Positions 10,025 through 22,902 of a DNA stretch of 64,000 nucleotides are shown here, piece after piece. The number at the start of each line of letters is the position of its first letter. Position 1 is the first letter of the stretch. The DNA lies in NCBI GenBank assembly GCA_002104905.1, contig MCFE01000150.1, positions 1 through 64,000 on the forward strand, given 5' to 3'. The notes beneath the pieces are model-generated. The model worked only from the letters and a program-made list of their open reading frames with translations, did no database searches and was not told the DNA's origin. Position numbers and translations under genes: made by a program. This stretch comes from Basidiobolus meristosporus CBS 931.73 (Eukaryota > Basidiobolomycota > Basidiobolomycetes > Basidiobolales > Basidiobolaceae).

Positions 10025-11737
10025 ATGCTCAAAGTCTCCAAGTCGCACACAACCGTTGGTCAAAATCTCGTAGGTCTGTGGCGGCCCACGTTTACGCGGG
10101 TGGACAAAAGAATATATGTGTTTGGTGGAGGCGGGGTAGTTACCAACGAGCTACATTCACTGGACATTCAATCTCTTGTTTGGACAACACATAAGGTTCG
10201 GGACATTGGACGCCTCGGGATTTCCCTCACCTTGTTAACCCCGCATTAGGATTCAATAGGAAAGCCTCCAACAAAGAGGTATGGACACACCTCCTCCTTG
10301 TACGGCGGGTACATAATCATATTTGGTAAGTCCCCTGTAGCTACGGCCAGGCGCCCTTCCCGAAAAGCATTAACCTGTTGCGTGGCTCAGGCGGTTCCAA
10401 CGAGTTTCAGGAGTACTGCAACGACCTGGTGCTGTATAATATCGAGAAAAAGACATGGATTCATCCACACGTCAACGGCCCCAAGGTCGCCGCAAGATAC
10501 CTCCACACCGCCACTGTATATAAAGACAAACTGTACGTGTATGGCGGATTCGCGCGAAACTCGGACTGTAAGCGGCTTCACCATGTGCGCTTCCACTGCA
10601 GGTACTAATGCCGCTGTCCGTATAGGTACATATGTGCTGGATGAGCTCAACATTCTAGACTTGAAAACCTTTACCTGGTCAGAGCCGATATCGGTTCCGC
10701 CACGCTACAATCACTCCGCAACGATCGTTGGGGACAAGATATACATCTATGCCGGTAAGGATGAGTCTGGCTCCACGGTTGATGACCTGTTCTCTCTGGA
10801 CCTCGTGAATCTCAAGATCCACCCGTGCTTCGGGATTACCGGCAAGATAGAGCTTCTCAAATCCCAGCACTTCACAGAGGCAGTGGGGAATCGGCTGCTT
10901 GTTTTTGGAAAGTACATCTGCGAGGCGATCCCTCAGGCTGCGTACGGGTTGTGGGCTTTGGACCTGACAACGTGGAAATGGACCCAGATGGATTGCAAGA
11001 GTGCGTTGTCGAATGGGGTTTGGAATTATTTCACAGTGATGGAGGACGAGTCCAAAGACCACACCAACCTTCTGCTGCTGGGGAACACGGAGAAGGTCCG
11101 GCCCACCCCGTACGATCACTTCCGCGACCTGCTATCGTTGAATCTGGAGTCGTTTGGCATATGGACCATCCCACCCTCCACGGTCAACTCCGACTTCGCA
11201 TACTTACTGAACGAGCAGGAGCTAAGCGATTTCCAAATCGTCACAGAGGAGGGTCGCACCTTGTACGTGCACAAAGTGATCCTGGTGGCGAGATGGCCCC
11301 ACTTCAGAAGCCTGCTACAAAGCAACATGTCTGAGATCAATGGGGGCAGAATGAAGGTAGAGGAATCCTATCCCGTGATGCACACCTTCCTGAAGTACAT
11401 CTATCAGGATTCCTTCGACGAAGAATCCCCGTGGCATATTACCGCTGACGTGCTGGTCCTAGCCGAGATGTACATGGTTCACAGGCTGAAGAAGATATGC
11501 GCCAACCTGTTGTACCATAAGCACCTCCGCGTGGATACTTGTGCGTATATCTTCCAGCAAGCGGTCATGTCGCAAGAGGAAGGGCTCAAGGTCCTGGTGG
11601 TGGAGTACATCTTCGAGAACTACGGTGCGGTCATGAAAACCAGCGGACTGCTGGACATGCCCGCGCATATCCGGGAGGATTTCCTCGAGTGCGTGCCAGA
11701 CGATGCCACCCTCACCATCATGGCTAAGAAAACCTAG
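10025..11737 (+). CDS. Kelch-repeat BTB domain protein
   Basis: Four exons: 10025-10195, 10250-10325, 10391-10567 and 10626-11737 (1536 nt, 511 aa). Introns are 54, 65 and 58 nt with consistent phase. The N-terminal two thirds is a kelch propeller: repeated IYVFGGGG, YIIIFGGSN, LYVYGGF and KIYIYAGKD blades followed by LDL...TFTW strands. The C-terminal third is a BTB/POZ domain that starts near ELSDFQIVTEEGRTLYVHK and is followed by a BACK-like helical region. Kelch before BTB is the LZTR1-like order, also seen in many fungal proteins, and opposite to KLHL proteins. Such proteins act as cullin-3 adaptors or cell-polarity scaffolds; which applies here is not shown. The ATG at 10025 is the first in frame with the first blade; an extra 5' exon is possible. 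Only the downstream reading of the large last exon is free of doubt. Confidence 0.88.
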
Positions 11738-12496
11738 GCGCCGCATCGAAGCTCGCAGGAACCAGCCCGGCGAGTCGTCTGGCACAGCACCCCGCATTGA
11801 GCAGCATTTATTTAGTCCATGGTTCACTTGCGGTGGGCCCATCTGTTTCTATAGAACCCCAGCTTATCTTTACCTTCGAATTTAATGGCATTGATCCCAA
11901 TCTAAACAACCTCCCTAATTAATAGCGTGCTTCTTGTACTCGAGGCTGAGTTGATGTTGGCCACCATACCTGAATCCCTTTCATTTTCACTAGAATCACA
12001 GCTTGTATTACACGACATAATCCTTTGCCCCCGCCCAAGGCACAAGTTTACCATAACCCAGCTAATTTCGGAATTGAATGTAATCAATAGGAGCGCCGTT
12101 GGGCGTCAGGAGATGCGGAGAATAAAGTATCTATCATTAGCTAGAAACGGGGTGTTATCCGTCGATCGTGTCTTCCGTCGACACATCATTTCAAGCTAGG
12201 AGAGCCACGGCGAGGGTACCAGAATCCAGCGTGTGGAATCGCTGGTTCGTTGGCCCTCCTAGCATTAGTGCAACTGTTTCCATAGCGACCAAGGCACGGT
12301 GCTGGCATGGATTGGTGTGGATTTAGAAGCCGTAGCAGTGGTATTTGTCCTACCGGGACTCCAGGTTGACGGCCAGAAAACGCCACGATACAGTAAATAG
12401 ATCCGTTTATTGATAGTATTTCAACTCGGGCTGGTAGAGAGGTCCAAACGCCATGGCGCTATATAAAACGGCGGGTCTAGTTGCCCAGAGGAGCTC
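11738..12496. other. intergenic, convergent 3' ends
   Basis: This lies between the 3' ends of Kelch-BTB (+) and LC8 (-). I see no coding region; short frames at 11902-12199 and 12186-12386 carry no recognisable motif. Confidence 0.5.
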
Positions 12497-12837
<341 letters not shown>

Positions 12838-13279
12838 TTTGGCAGAACTGGAGGTAAACCGGGATTAGTCAAAGATTGCGGAGAGGAGGGGTGGGGGAGC
12901 TTCTCCCAAAGAGTCCGCGTCCCAAGCGGGCTGTGTTTGCTGGAGCAACGTGTTACCTGTTGTTGAATCTGGCAGACTAACAAAAGTCGTTGGGCGTTGA
13001 ACTCGTTATGCAATGTAGAAATAATTAGAAATAGCCTAGACCCGGGATAGCCAGGGTCAACTCGAGCCCCATGGCTTCGATATCTGGATTTTTTCGTACA
13101 AGACCCATCTGGTGATGGAAAATTCATGTAAACATTGGCCTCTGGAAATGTATGCACCATCGCTTTGAACTTCTATTTATTATTCCATCCAATCAACAAT
13201 GCAGGTGTGTCATGAGTTTATTTCATTTCTATGCATCCGTAAGCAGTAGGAGTGCGAGTGCAATGGCGTGCCACTAATG
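12838..13279. other. intergenic between LC8 and condensin gene
   Basis: About 440 bp upstream of LC8 and downstream of the condensin gene, both on the minus strand. It has polypyrimidine and AG-rich stretches that could hold a 5' UTR intron of LC8. No coding feature is supported. Confidence 0.4.
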
Positions 13280-15166
13280 CTAATCCAGGACAGATGTTTC
13301 TTCCGGAACACCCTGCCTGATATCCAAGTCGTAGGAGGCTTTCGTGTTTGATATCAACAAGTTCTTTTCGTTAGCCAAGTGCAGTAAACAGATGAAGCAG
13401 AAAGATACAGAGATGTCGTTCCTTTTTTTCTCGGGGTAGATTCGCTTTAAACCTTTAACAACGTCGGTGAACTTCTTGGTTCCCTCAAACTGGCTCGTCT
13501 CCAGGTTTTCTATGGACTCGTTCGTCCCAGTTTCGTTGGTCGCCAACTCCTTCCAGATGCTTCCCTTCAGTTTTTTGATGTCCACTTTTTTGGCGGTCCT
13601 AGCGTAGTGCAGGTATTCGGCTTTACGAAGTATGGGTTGAGCGAAAACCAGGCCACCAAGGTCGGTCCCAGTCTCAGCGTCAGCATTGTTGGCGAAGCTT
13701 GTAGCCACCTGAGCTTCAACTTGGCTCTTTACCTCAGCTGTTAGCTCAACACCCCTATCTTCCTCAAAGAGCTTGACTGTTTGAGGCCTAGTGAACAAGG
13801 AAAGGATATTTCGAGAAGAAAATTGAATATCTTCAGGGAGAAGGGTCCTGGTAGCAGCTTCTGCCGACGGTTTTGCTGGTACTTTGTGGACTAGTGGGAC
13901 AAACAGCTCGTCCTGGTCGATCTCGTCAGAACTTCTGAAGTCTATATAGAATGGCTGCTTCTTGCTCTTCCTATCCACAGTCTCACCGGTGGGATTAGCC
14001 TTCTCAGACGAAACACGTGCCAGCCTCCAGTGCTCTGGCCCGGCCCAATTCGCCATAAAAGCAGTGTCAAAGTAGGAATAGATGTTTTCATCACTCTCCG
14101 CAATCGGAACCGCATCAGCCTCGAAATACCTTTGGTTTCTTACGCCCGTATCCCTGAAATCAACCGGACCCACAGCATCATAGCAGTCATCGAGGTCGCT
14201 ACCCTCATTGTCGTAGAAACCCTCCATCACCTCCTGGAGGACGGAGAGATTCGGGGATATTTCCGAAGCCAACTCAAAATCTTGAAGCGAGGGGCATATT
14301 TCTTGGATGAAGAAACCATCAAGATCACTCAAGAACTTGCTGCGCAGCGAAAGAATATCAACCTCCGTGGAATGTGAGACTAGCCCGAGATCGCATTTGA
14401 ACATAGTGTCATCGCTAGCATCGAAAATGATTCGACCATTGCTGCACACACCAAGATGGTTCAGCAACAAACCGCGAGCTCCACCCTCGGTGTAATCTGC
14501 CAAGGTTTTCTTGAATAACGGATCGATGGAACGCGCTAGCTCGAGATGCTTTAAGGTCAATGAAGACAGCTCATTGGCCAATGTATGGTCGTTTCGTGAT
14601 GACCTCTTGGTCCGTTTGACTCCGATTTCATGACTGTTAACCCTGAACTCTCTGGGAGGTACACTGACGCTTTCCGTCAATCCGCTGAGGAGTTTCACGG
14701 CTTCTGTGGCCACCGAATCTACTCTAGAGGTGTATATCTTCATACAGCCGTCTAGTGCGCATGACGCTTTCTGAAAATTCACCGTCTCACCATCTTTTAA
14801 CACGGATAAGTCGTAAAAGTAATCGATGAGTGCCAAGTCCCATGAATTGCTCGGGCTAATTTTGTTGTCCGCCACAATCTTCATCCACTCCTCATAGCGT
14901 TGAGCAATTTCCTCCGCTGAAGGTCTCTGAACGACAAGCATAGGGCTGTGAATCAACGTGGTTCGTCGTTGTCGTAGATTCCCCGATGGCTTCGAAACCA
15001 TTTGCTCGGATGCTATCTTCAGCATGGTGCTACGTCTTCTCAGGGTGGTCAGCTCCGTTTTACGATGTTTGGGTGTTTCCAATAAAGATTTTTTACGTAC
15101 ATCTCGTTCAATGGTCCTCTCTTTCGGCCCTCGGGTCATCCTCGTTGGAGTAATTGGCAGCAACAT
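13280..15166 (-). CDS. BRN1: condensin complex subunit 2 (Brn1/CAP-H, kleisin)
   Basis: Single exon, 628 aa from the ATG at 15166. The longer frame to 15208 starts at TTG and adds a hydrophobic leader not expected in this family. The N-terminal kleisin region shows NSWDLALIDYFYDLSVLKDGETVNFQKASCALDGCMKIYTSRVDS; the middle has GGARGLLLNHLGVC and IIFDASDD; a late block has YFDTAFMANWAGPEHWR. The C-terminal winged helix ends in DISVSFCFICLLHLANEKNL, the conserved end of Barren proteins, so the gene is full length although shorter than yeast Brn1. The product bridges the Smc2-Smc4 heads and recruits HEAT subunits in condensin, acting in mitotic chromosome compaction. It is intron-free, unlike its neighbours. 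Confidence 0.95.
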   Translation of the reverse strand: MLLPITPTRMTRGPKERTIERDVRKKSLLETPKHRKTELTTLRRRSTMLKIASEQMVSKPSGNLRQRRTTLIHSPMLVVQRPSAEEIAQRYEEWMKIVADNKISPSNSWDLALIDYFYDLSVLKDGETVNFQKASCALDGCMKIYTSRVDSVATEAVKLLSGLTESVSVPPREFRVNSHEIGVKRTKRSSRNDHTLANELSSLTLKHLELARSIDPLFKKTLADYTEGGARGLLLNHLGVCSNGRIIFDASDDTMFKCDLGLVSHSTEVDILSLRSKFLSDLDGFFIQEICPSLQDFELASEISPNLSVLQEVMEGFYDNEGSDLDDCYDAVGPVDFRDTGVRNQRYFEADAVPIAESDENIYSYFDTAFMANWAGPEHWRLARVSSEKANPTGETVDRKSKKQPFYIDFRSSDEIDQDELFVPLVHKVPAKPSAEAATRTLLPEDIQFSSRNILSLFTRPQTVKLFEEDRGVELTAEVKSQVEAQVATSFANNADAETGTDLGGLVFAQPILRKAEYLHYARTAKKVDIKKLKGSIWKELATNETGTNESIENLETSQFEGTKKFTDVVKGLKRIYPEKKRNDISVSFCFICLLHLANEKNLLISNTKASYDLDIRQGVPEETSVLD

Positions 15167-15868
15167 TAGACTAGCGGAAGATGCAATGGAGGAAATAAGA
15201 TGGATCAACAGATCCGGTCATTAATATAGCGTTAAGATACAGACGGTGCTGTTCTCCGTACAACATGTAGCCAACCCCAAATCTAATATTCAGGTCGTGG
15301 ATGCTCGAATCACGATAGCAAACCTCATGTTGGCCCTTCAGCATTAATATTTCGCATCCAGTAAGCTAATAGAGAAGCAGTGAAAGGTGGTGATCATCCC
15401 AGCGAAGAGCTTCTCAATTACCCACAAGACGATCTGATCTTCTGGATATCCTTCTCTATTGCCCGCATCGACAACCTCATCATGATTTGCGCTTACTGCA
15501 GCGAAAAAAGGATGGAGATGGGGGCCTGCGGCCTCTACATCATTGGCTACGAGTCACCGGGAGGTCACAACCATAAGAGTATAGTCGTTGATTGAAGAAA
15601 TAACCTGCATGGCGACCGCAACCAACCACTGCCAGACACCTAATGCGCCGAAGTGATGGGCGCCTCTCTCGACTGTGGATCATGAACCTTGATGCGCTAA
15701 TGAAAGCATTCATGAGTCTCAATCAATGGCCCGACACCGGTGCCAGAGGAGGTCCATCATCCTGGACGTAACAAGGGTGGAGTTAATGGAAATTGCGACG
15801 TTTTATTGATATAAATCCATTGCAACAGCGGCTCCAACCTACACGCACCCCGGGCGGCTTACAAGCAT
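15167..15868. other. intergenic between condensin and RFT1 genes
   Basis: About 700 bp, serving as the condensin promoter and RFT1 3' region. A plus-strand frame at 15380-15595 contains no recognisable domain and is not annotated. Confidence 0.5.
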
Positions 15869-17641
15869 TCAATCCAACTTTTTGTGGCGTACCAAACTGT
15901 TCATCGACTGAAGGAATTGATATTCTTTCTGATAGATCACTACAACGACTACGCCCAGACACAGGACACCAACCGAAATATGCTGGACCTTGTCCAACAT
16001 AGTAGTCCATCCTATCCTGGTCTTCGAAATGTTGGTAACTGCCCAGGAGCCTACGAATGCAGCGCACACATATGGTGAAGGAAGTGTATTTCCAAAGCTC
16101 AACATGCTCTGGATTTCCGAGTGTTTCTGTGGATGATATTCTTTGTAGAATCTGTGGATGAAATCCCAGGCCCAAGCAATCCTCATAGCCAAGTTGAAGC
16201 AATTGGCTAGAACGAGACCTACGGCACCAGCTGCAAGGAACTTCATAAACACCACTCCTGCTGTGATGAATCCAACGGAGAACCCTATCATCGCTTTGTT
16301 ATGGCGTGAAATTTCTGATGGGTTAGCCACCGCCTGTACGAATGATTCGACAATACCGTTAACTCCCATAATTGGCACATAAATGCAATAAAATGCCAAC
16401 ACTCGAGGCGCAGGTGTACTTGACCAAGTGGCACCAGCCAGCATATCAATAAGTATGTGAGTGTAATTGCTTCCAAAGGCAATGAAGAAACCGCCCAGTA
16501 TGATATGGAACTTTATCATGGTCGCCAGGATACGTGCCGATAGAACTGATGGTGAGAAGCCGGAATTGGCTGGCTCGCTTCCATTCAGTAGCCGTGAGAA
16601 GAAAAGACGAGCTGTCTCCTCTACTGGTTGAAACAGAATGCGCGGAACGAGAGAGCCATAGTTGAAGACGAAGGCGTAGATACCCTGATCGTAGGGGATG
16701 CTCAACCATGAAGTCAACATTTTGTCCCCTTCGGTGAGAACGTGCTTCAACAACGATTGCTTAGTCAATGTAAGGCCGAGTTTTGCTTGGTCAGGATCGA
16801 AGTACTGTGATGTAGGATGATCATGTACGGTACGAGTAATTGGCCGTGGCAGGAATTGACTAAGTCTGTCAGTGATTGAACCTTTTGTTGAAGAGGGACT
16901 GAACGGATGGGCGAGAAAATACTTTACATAACCAACAAGTAAAATGGTCGAGTAGCAGAGCTGCGCGATAGCAAACGATAGAATCCCAAAAACGTTTTCA
17001 CCTTGCTGGGCTCCTTGGCGCGATGTAATGTATGCACCCAAAATAGTCAAGGACAAGGTTATGACACATCGTGTAATGACTGCAGAGCCTTCAAGTGAAA
17101 CTCTGAGCTTAAACAAAAGCTTGTTTTGTGCGATGATATATAGAGGCTCAAAAAGCAGCTCTATAACGGACGATAACCCATACAGAGCTACACATAACCC
17201 ATAATAAGGGAAATTTAACGATATTGGATCGGCAGTGTAGAGATAATAATAGTAGCTTAGGAATGCAACCAACGTTCCCAGAGGCAATGGAAGGTATGCC
17301 AGATTCAGAACAAGTTGATTCTTCTGACTGTCATTCAGCTTCTCTTTTTCGCCAACTGATTCTTCACTTTCGTCATTTCGCAGTAAAGCGCAACGGACCC
17401 CTTCTCGAGTTAGGAAAAGTATTGTAGCAATCAGAAGCTCGAGCTGTACATATGCAATCCCTAGCGATGTTGGAGTAGTGAAACGAAGCAGAATCTGATT
17501 AAGTAGGAATGTAAGCATACGCGATACTAGCTGTAGCGAGACTAAATATGAAGCCCCTGTAACTGTTGATGATAAAATATCATTCTGTGTGTTTGAAGAG
17601 GATGCCTCAGCTTTTGGGACTTCTTTTTGAGGATTCGACAT
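15869..17641 (-). CDS. RFT1: RFT1 family, ER Man5GlcNAc2-PP-dolichol translocation protein
   Basis: Single exon, 590 aa, starting at ATG 17641. After a short cytosolic leader, the ASYLVSLQLVSRMLTFLLNQILLRFTTP segment is the family N-terminal signature. It is followed by about 12-14 hydrophobic segments and family blocks such as GVRCALLR, SVIELLFEP.YI, LTKQSLLKHVLTEGDK, YGSLVPRILFQPVEE, YCIYVPIMGVNGIVESFVQA and the ISVGVLCLGVVVVV tail helix. Rft1 is needed for the luminal supply of the lipid-linked oligosaccharide for N-glycosylation in the ER; whether it is the flippase itself has been disputed. The length is slightly above the usual 520-575, mostly from a loop near residues 250-290. No breaks are seen. 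Confidence 0.94.
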   Translation of the reverse strand: MSNPQKEVPKAEASSSNTQNDILSSTVTGASYLVSLQLVSRMLTFLLNQILLRFTTPTSLGIAYVQLELLIATILFLTREGVRCALLRNDESEESVGEKEKLNDSQKNQLVLNLAYLPLPLGTLVAFLSYYYYLYTADPISLNFPYYGLCVALYGLSSVIELLFEPLYIIAQNKLLFKLRVSLEGSAVITRCVITLSLTILGAYITSRQGAQQGENVFGILSFAIAQLCYSTILLVGYVKYFLAHPFSPSSTKGSITDRLSQFLPRPITRTVHDHPTSQYFDPDQAKLGLTLTKQSLLKHVLTEGDKMLTSWLSIPYDQGIYAFVFNYGSLVPRILFQPVEETARLFFSRLLNGSEPANSGFSPSVLSARILATMIKFHIILGGFFIAFGSNYTHILIDMLAGATWSSTPAPRVLAFYCIYVPIMGVNGIVESFVQAVANPSEISRHNKAMIGFSVGFITAGVVFMKFLAAGAVGLVLANCFNLAMRIAWAWDFIHRFYKEYHPQKHSEIQSMLSFGNTLPSPYVCAAFVGSWAVTNISKTRIGWTTMLDKVQHISVGVLCLGVVVVVIYQKEYQFLQSMNSLVRHKKLD

Positions 17642-18277
17642 CTTTAGAGCTGCGTGCTACTTGTGCCTGCAGGTAGTGATATGCCAAAGCTAAGATACGT
17701 GACGTTTGGCAATATCACTTTATATAGTTTGATCGGATTTCATGTTTGACCAATCATCTAGCTAAACGAACCATCAGGTTGGTTGCAAGCTGTTAATCAT
17801 TATATGATATCCTAGAAATTCTACCTGACGTCATACACTCAATTTTTACAATTATGATACCGTCAATATCTAGTTTAACACTTGCTCGCTAAACAGCGAT
17901 TCTCAATCTGATCTAAGCATCTAACACGCTTTATATTGGATATGAAAGTGCGACATGTGCTTCAATCTGTTCTGTTCGATTCGACGTTCAACGTTATGGA
18001 AGTCCAACATGAATATTACCAAGTGTTAACTTGAATCGACTGGTAAAATAACAAATGATGTACCACATGCTTTTATGCAATATCGCTTACATTTGTGGGC
18101 ATATCTATATATGAAATGACTTGGCTGCAGAATCATTTGTTATCGGTGCACAATTTGAGAAACATGATATCTTTGCTTACTGAGCCCAAGAATGGCTATT
18201 CTGTTAGTATACCTTATAAGAGTGAGATTGATAACAGTATTAGCAGAAATCTAATACTTCACTGTACGGTGTTGCAA
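17642..18277. other. intergenic, AT-rich
   Basis: Promoter side of RFT1 and 3' side of the next minus-strand gene. The plus-strand frame at 18095-18286 has no motif. I see nothing else in it. Confidence 0.5.
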
Positions 18278-19201
18278 TTAAACTAATTCATTTTCTGCAA
18301 ATTTCCGAAGTTGTAACGCGCTTCCACGAACAGATTCCCATTTATTATTAAGTGCAGTGTCTCGTTCATCAAGATTCACTTGAGCCTGATGAAAATCCAT
18401 AAAGATCTCTTCCTTGAATGTATCATTTGCCCTATTAATAGGGTAATATTAGTATTATAATGAGCTAATGGATGCAATCACTTACTTGATTAAAGAAATC
18501 ATTTTTGTGAAGGACTCCTGAAACAAAGATTCCAATTCTGTAAAGCATGAGATGTTTGCTTTGGTGCAAGTGACTGAATAGATGATGAAAAGTTATTCAA
18601 CCATTACCTTGAATTTTTTGCTTGACACTTTCAGTAGTAGTTCTTATGGAAGTTTCGTTATGGCTTATGCGATTAGTTTGAGCCCGTTCTGTTGGATTGC
18701 TTTGTTCGATGGAGCTATGCTCTTCAAAATGCTCATCTCCCTCACCTTGTATATCATCCATGGGAGTAAAAGCATCTTCAGGCCCTTCGAAGAAAGTATC
18801 TTCATCAATGGCAATCGTCTCAACATTGAACTGTTAATTTGGATGAGTAATGAATATTCAACACTACAGTATTGTACCTCAAGGTCAATTTCAAAATGAT
18901 CTTCTAGGGGTTGAGTTATTTCATTCTTTGCAGCCACTTTTTTAGGTATTGGGGGAAGAAACAGATTTTTCACTTTATGGCCTTCTTCGGTAGATTTGGG
19001 GGCTTGAGTTAACGCCAGATCCAGCTCGTACGCCTCAATATCATCCTTTCTCACTCGTTTATTACGCTCCTTTGTCTGATTTTTCTCGTGTGTTTTAGAC
19101 TTTTCGGAAGCAGGTGAGGTAGAGGGCCTCTGAATTTTGGATAAATTTTTTAGACCTATAGGTATCCCACTAATCGTCACAGGTTCTAAAGTCTTGGACA
19201 T
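18278..19201 (-). CDS. unrecognised 250-aa protein with acidic middle and C-terminal helix
   Basis: Spliced from 18878-19201, 18608-18830, 18486-18537 and 18278-18431 (753 nt, 250 aa). All junctions are GT-AG and phases agree, which supports a real gene although no single exon is striking. The N-terminal segment has TISGIPIGLKNLSKIQRPSTS followed by a strongly basic stretch (KSKTHEKNQTKERNKRVRK). Residues about 85-165 are acidic (IAIDEDTFFEGPEDAFTPMDD, EGDEHFEEH). The last 80 residues are predicted helical, with FQESFTKMISLIK and FHQAQVNLDERDTALNNKW. I do not recognise the family; a nuclear or chromosome-associated structural protein would fit the composition, but this is only a guess. The start at 19201 is the first ATG; the longer frame to 19237 starts with a non-ATG codon. 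Confidence 0.65.
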
Positions 19202-19620
19202 TTTTAGAATGAAGGTTCTATCAAGTTGCAGAAACACAGGGTTCCTGCTTTAAATCTAAATATTTCACCTTATATGCACCGTTTAAATTCAATGCTATCT
19301 AGTCTCGAAGTGGAACTTGTTTCAGCTTGTTGAAAATAGCATATAATCACAGTTGAGCTCATCATGATTCACACAGGCCTCACTTATTCCAAGTCCCAGG
19401 GTTCAGAGTGATCAACACACACCAACAGTATTCTTTGAGAGTAATTGGGAAGATTTAAAATTTATGTCTATTGATAATGTGAATGAAGTTCATAAACACA
19501 AACGTACAGTGCTTGACCAAAGAGTCTAAAAACAAACAACACGAAGGTCCTCCAATTTGATTGAAAAGAAACGAACAAATCGTATATATTCACGTTTTCC
19601 GAAATGAGATTAATTACGAA
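19202..19620. other. intergenic
   Basis: About 420 bp between two minus-strand genes. No coding or RNA feature is visible. Confidence 0.5.
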
Positions 19621-21033
<1,413 letters not shown>

Positions 21034-21660
21034 TGTCTATTTCTCGGATCTACAAGCAACGGGAAAAGAAGGTGCTCTTTGGCTTGACCACTAAATTATC
21101 AAGAAAACATTTTTATACCAGCCACTTTTTTTTTATTTAGTTTCCAAGCGAGGACCATCGATATTGAATATGCCAATTACCAATTACTGGCGAATCTCTA
21201 GTGGGTCAAGAAAAAAAATGGCATCTCATTATTGATTTGAAGTAGTACTGAATCATATTCTTATAGCGAAATTGAATTCAGGTGGCCACACGAACTGATT
21301 TCCACTTTGAATACCAGAATGGATTCGGTCAAGTAGCAGGAGATGTGTTGTAATAGATATTGATCCAGGCGTTAATTTGGTAAACGCCGGGTGTATCGTT
21401 AATATTGAAGTACCTGAAGTTAGGTCGAAAAGTCCTCATTCTCTTTATATCACTACAGCCCGAGTGGTGGAAGTATGTTATTATAAACGCGATGAAAATG
21501 GCTGCATAGCAGCTCCTAGTTGACTAATCTTCATGAATTTGCGTAGGTTTAATGGTTTGAGCGAACACCTAATTTTGGGTTCCTATCTGTTTACACTGTA
21601 TTAGAGCCATATCCTACACAGCCACAACGATGGGCGGGGTTGGCCTGAACAGTAACCAGC
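21034..21660. other. intergenic
   Basis: About 630 bp. This is the TRM61 promoter and the 3' side of the XLF gene. Short frames only. Confidence 0.5.
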
Positions 21661-22902
21661 TCAGAGTAGCCGTTTCCTTTTTTTCTTTGGCGTATCATGC
21701 TCTTTTATCAGACGCTTCTGCAACTCTCGTCTTCTGGCGATTTCTTGTTCCTTATTATCTACAACTCTCTTCGTTGACTAAAGATATAGTTTTGACTTTG
21801 CAAAGAGTACATATAGCTGGATAACTAATACCTTGATTGGGGTGATGGTGTGCCTTGTATGTTCTTCAACTTGTGAGGCTGTCTGCAAATCCTCAATTGG
21901 AGTTGAATGGGCAGGGAAAAGTTGTGTCCCTAATTACGATTGGTTAGCAGCACTTTAATGATCGTATATACATCCTTGGAGACATAGTAACCATCTTGGG
22001 TCTCGCTTCCCAGCACAACCTCAACTTTTTCTGTTGTCTTTCGTTCAAAACCACTTTTCAAAAGCTGATATTCCTGCTTCAAAATGAGGTTAGTTTAGGG
22101 CGTTGGTTCTCTAACAAGGCTCTATCGTTGGCGTACCAATAGTGATGGAGAGGGGTAATCTATTATATTAAGACCAGTGTCAGATACATAAGTGTAGGGT
22201 AAGCTTTAAAGGTGAGAAACCCAATCAAACCAAACCTCACCTTGAATTGAGGCTATGTCCTGTGCCCTTCCTGGTTGCACCTGAAAGATTTCTACTGATC
22301 TCTTGGCTGACACTAGAGCGGGCAGAATAAATTGGTTGTATACGAGAGCACTGCTCTCTGCACGTGGTAATTCGGCGCATTCAAAAATCCATCTCAAGAG
22401 AACAAAACGATTCATCTTCGCTGAGAATTCCAGAATTAACTAAAAATTGAGCCTGGAATAAATAACTGTCCCCAAACCAAGTCATGCCGAGGAAAAACGA
22501 GTCATACTTTATGTGGACTCGCCTTTAGAAAACAAGCTAGACCAAGCTTGTCCGGATTGAGCAAATCGTTTAATAATTTAAGAAAGGAAGCTCGCTTCGT
22601 TTGTGTGTCTAGTTCTATGTGCACATCGTGTTGCTGTGTCGGAAAACTGATCAGAGGAGGGAAACGAATAGGCAGGCTTATATTCAATGGAGCACTTCAA
22701 TTACCTCCCCGCGTTTTAAAATACCTGTGCCCTCTAAAATCTCTTCCCAAACCTGCTGAGTTCTCAAGTTGACCACTTGGATCCGATACTGCGAATCATC
22801 AGTCGCAAATCTCACAAATAAATTAGAAAGGATGGCTCCTGATTCATCTGAAGCTTTGAAGAGACGCCAAGGCAACAAGTGAAAAGAATCTGGCACACTC
22901 AT
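21661..22902 (-). CDS. XLF/Cernunnos (Nej1-type) non-homologous end-joining factor
   Basis: Reconstructed exons: 22705-22902, 22508-22633, 22281-22439 (or 22241-22439 plus a 23-nt exon near 22142-22164), 21992-22076, 21832-21929 and 21661-21777; about 260-281 aa. Residues 1-66 form the XLF head: PWRLFKASDE, then strands ending in VVNLRTQQVWEEILEG, matching human XLF DLQQVWHE. The next exons give LLNDLLNPDKL, then LLRWIFECAEL and ALVYNQFILPALVSAKRSV, matching the end of the head (PFYWNFHC) and the start of the dimerising helix. EYQLLKSG follows. The C-terminus is TPKKKRKRLL, a terminal basic Ku-binding-type motif as in XLF and Nej1. XLF stimulates Xrcc4-Ligase IV at DNA ends. The central splice choice around 22140-22290 is unsettled. 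Confidence 0.83.

Noticed and set aside
10679-11340. Several long frames antisense to and overlapping Kelch-BTB
   Set aside because: They are shadows of a GC-rich coding exon; kelch and BTB motifs establish the plus-strand frame.
15167-15208. Longer start for the condensin subunit
   Set aside because: The extension begins at TTG, not ATG, and adds hydrophobic residues unlike the family.
15380-15595. Plus-strand 71-codon frame between condensin and RFT1 genes
   Set aside because: No motif, no splice support, and length compatible with chance.
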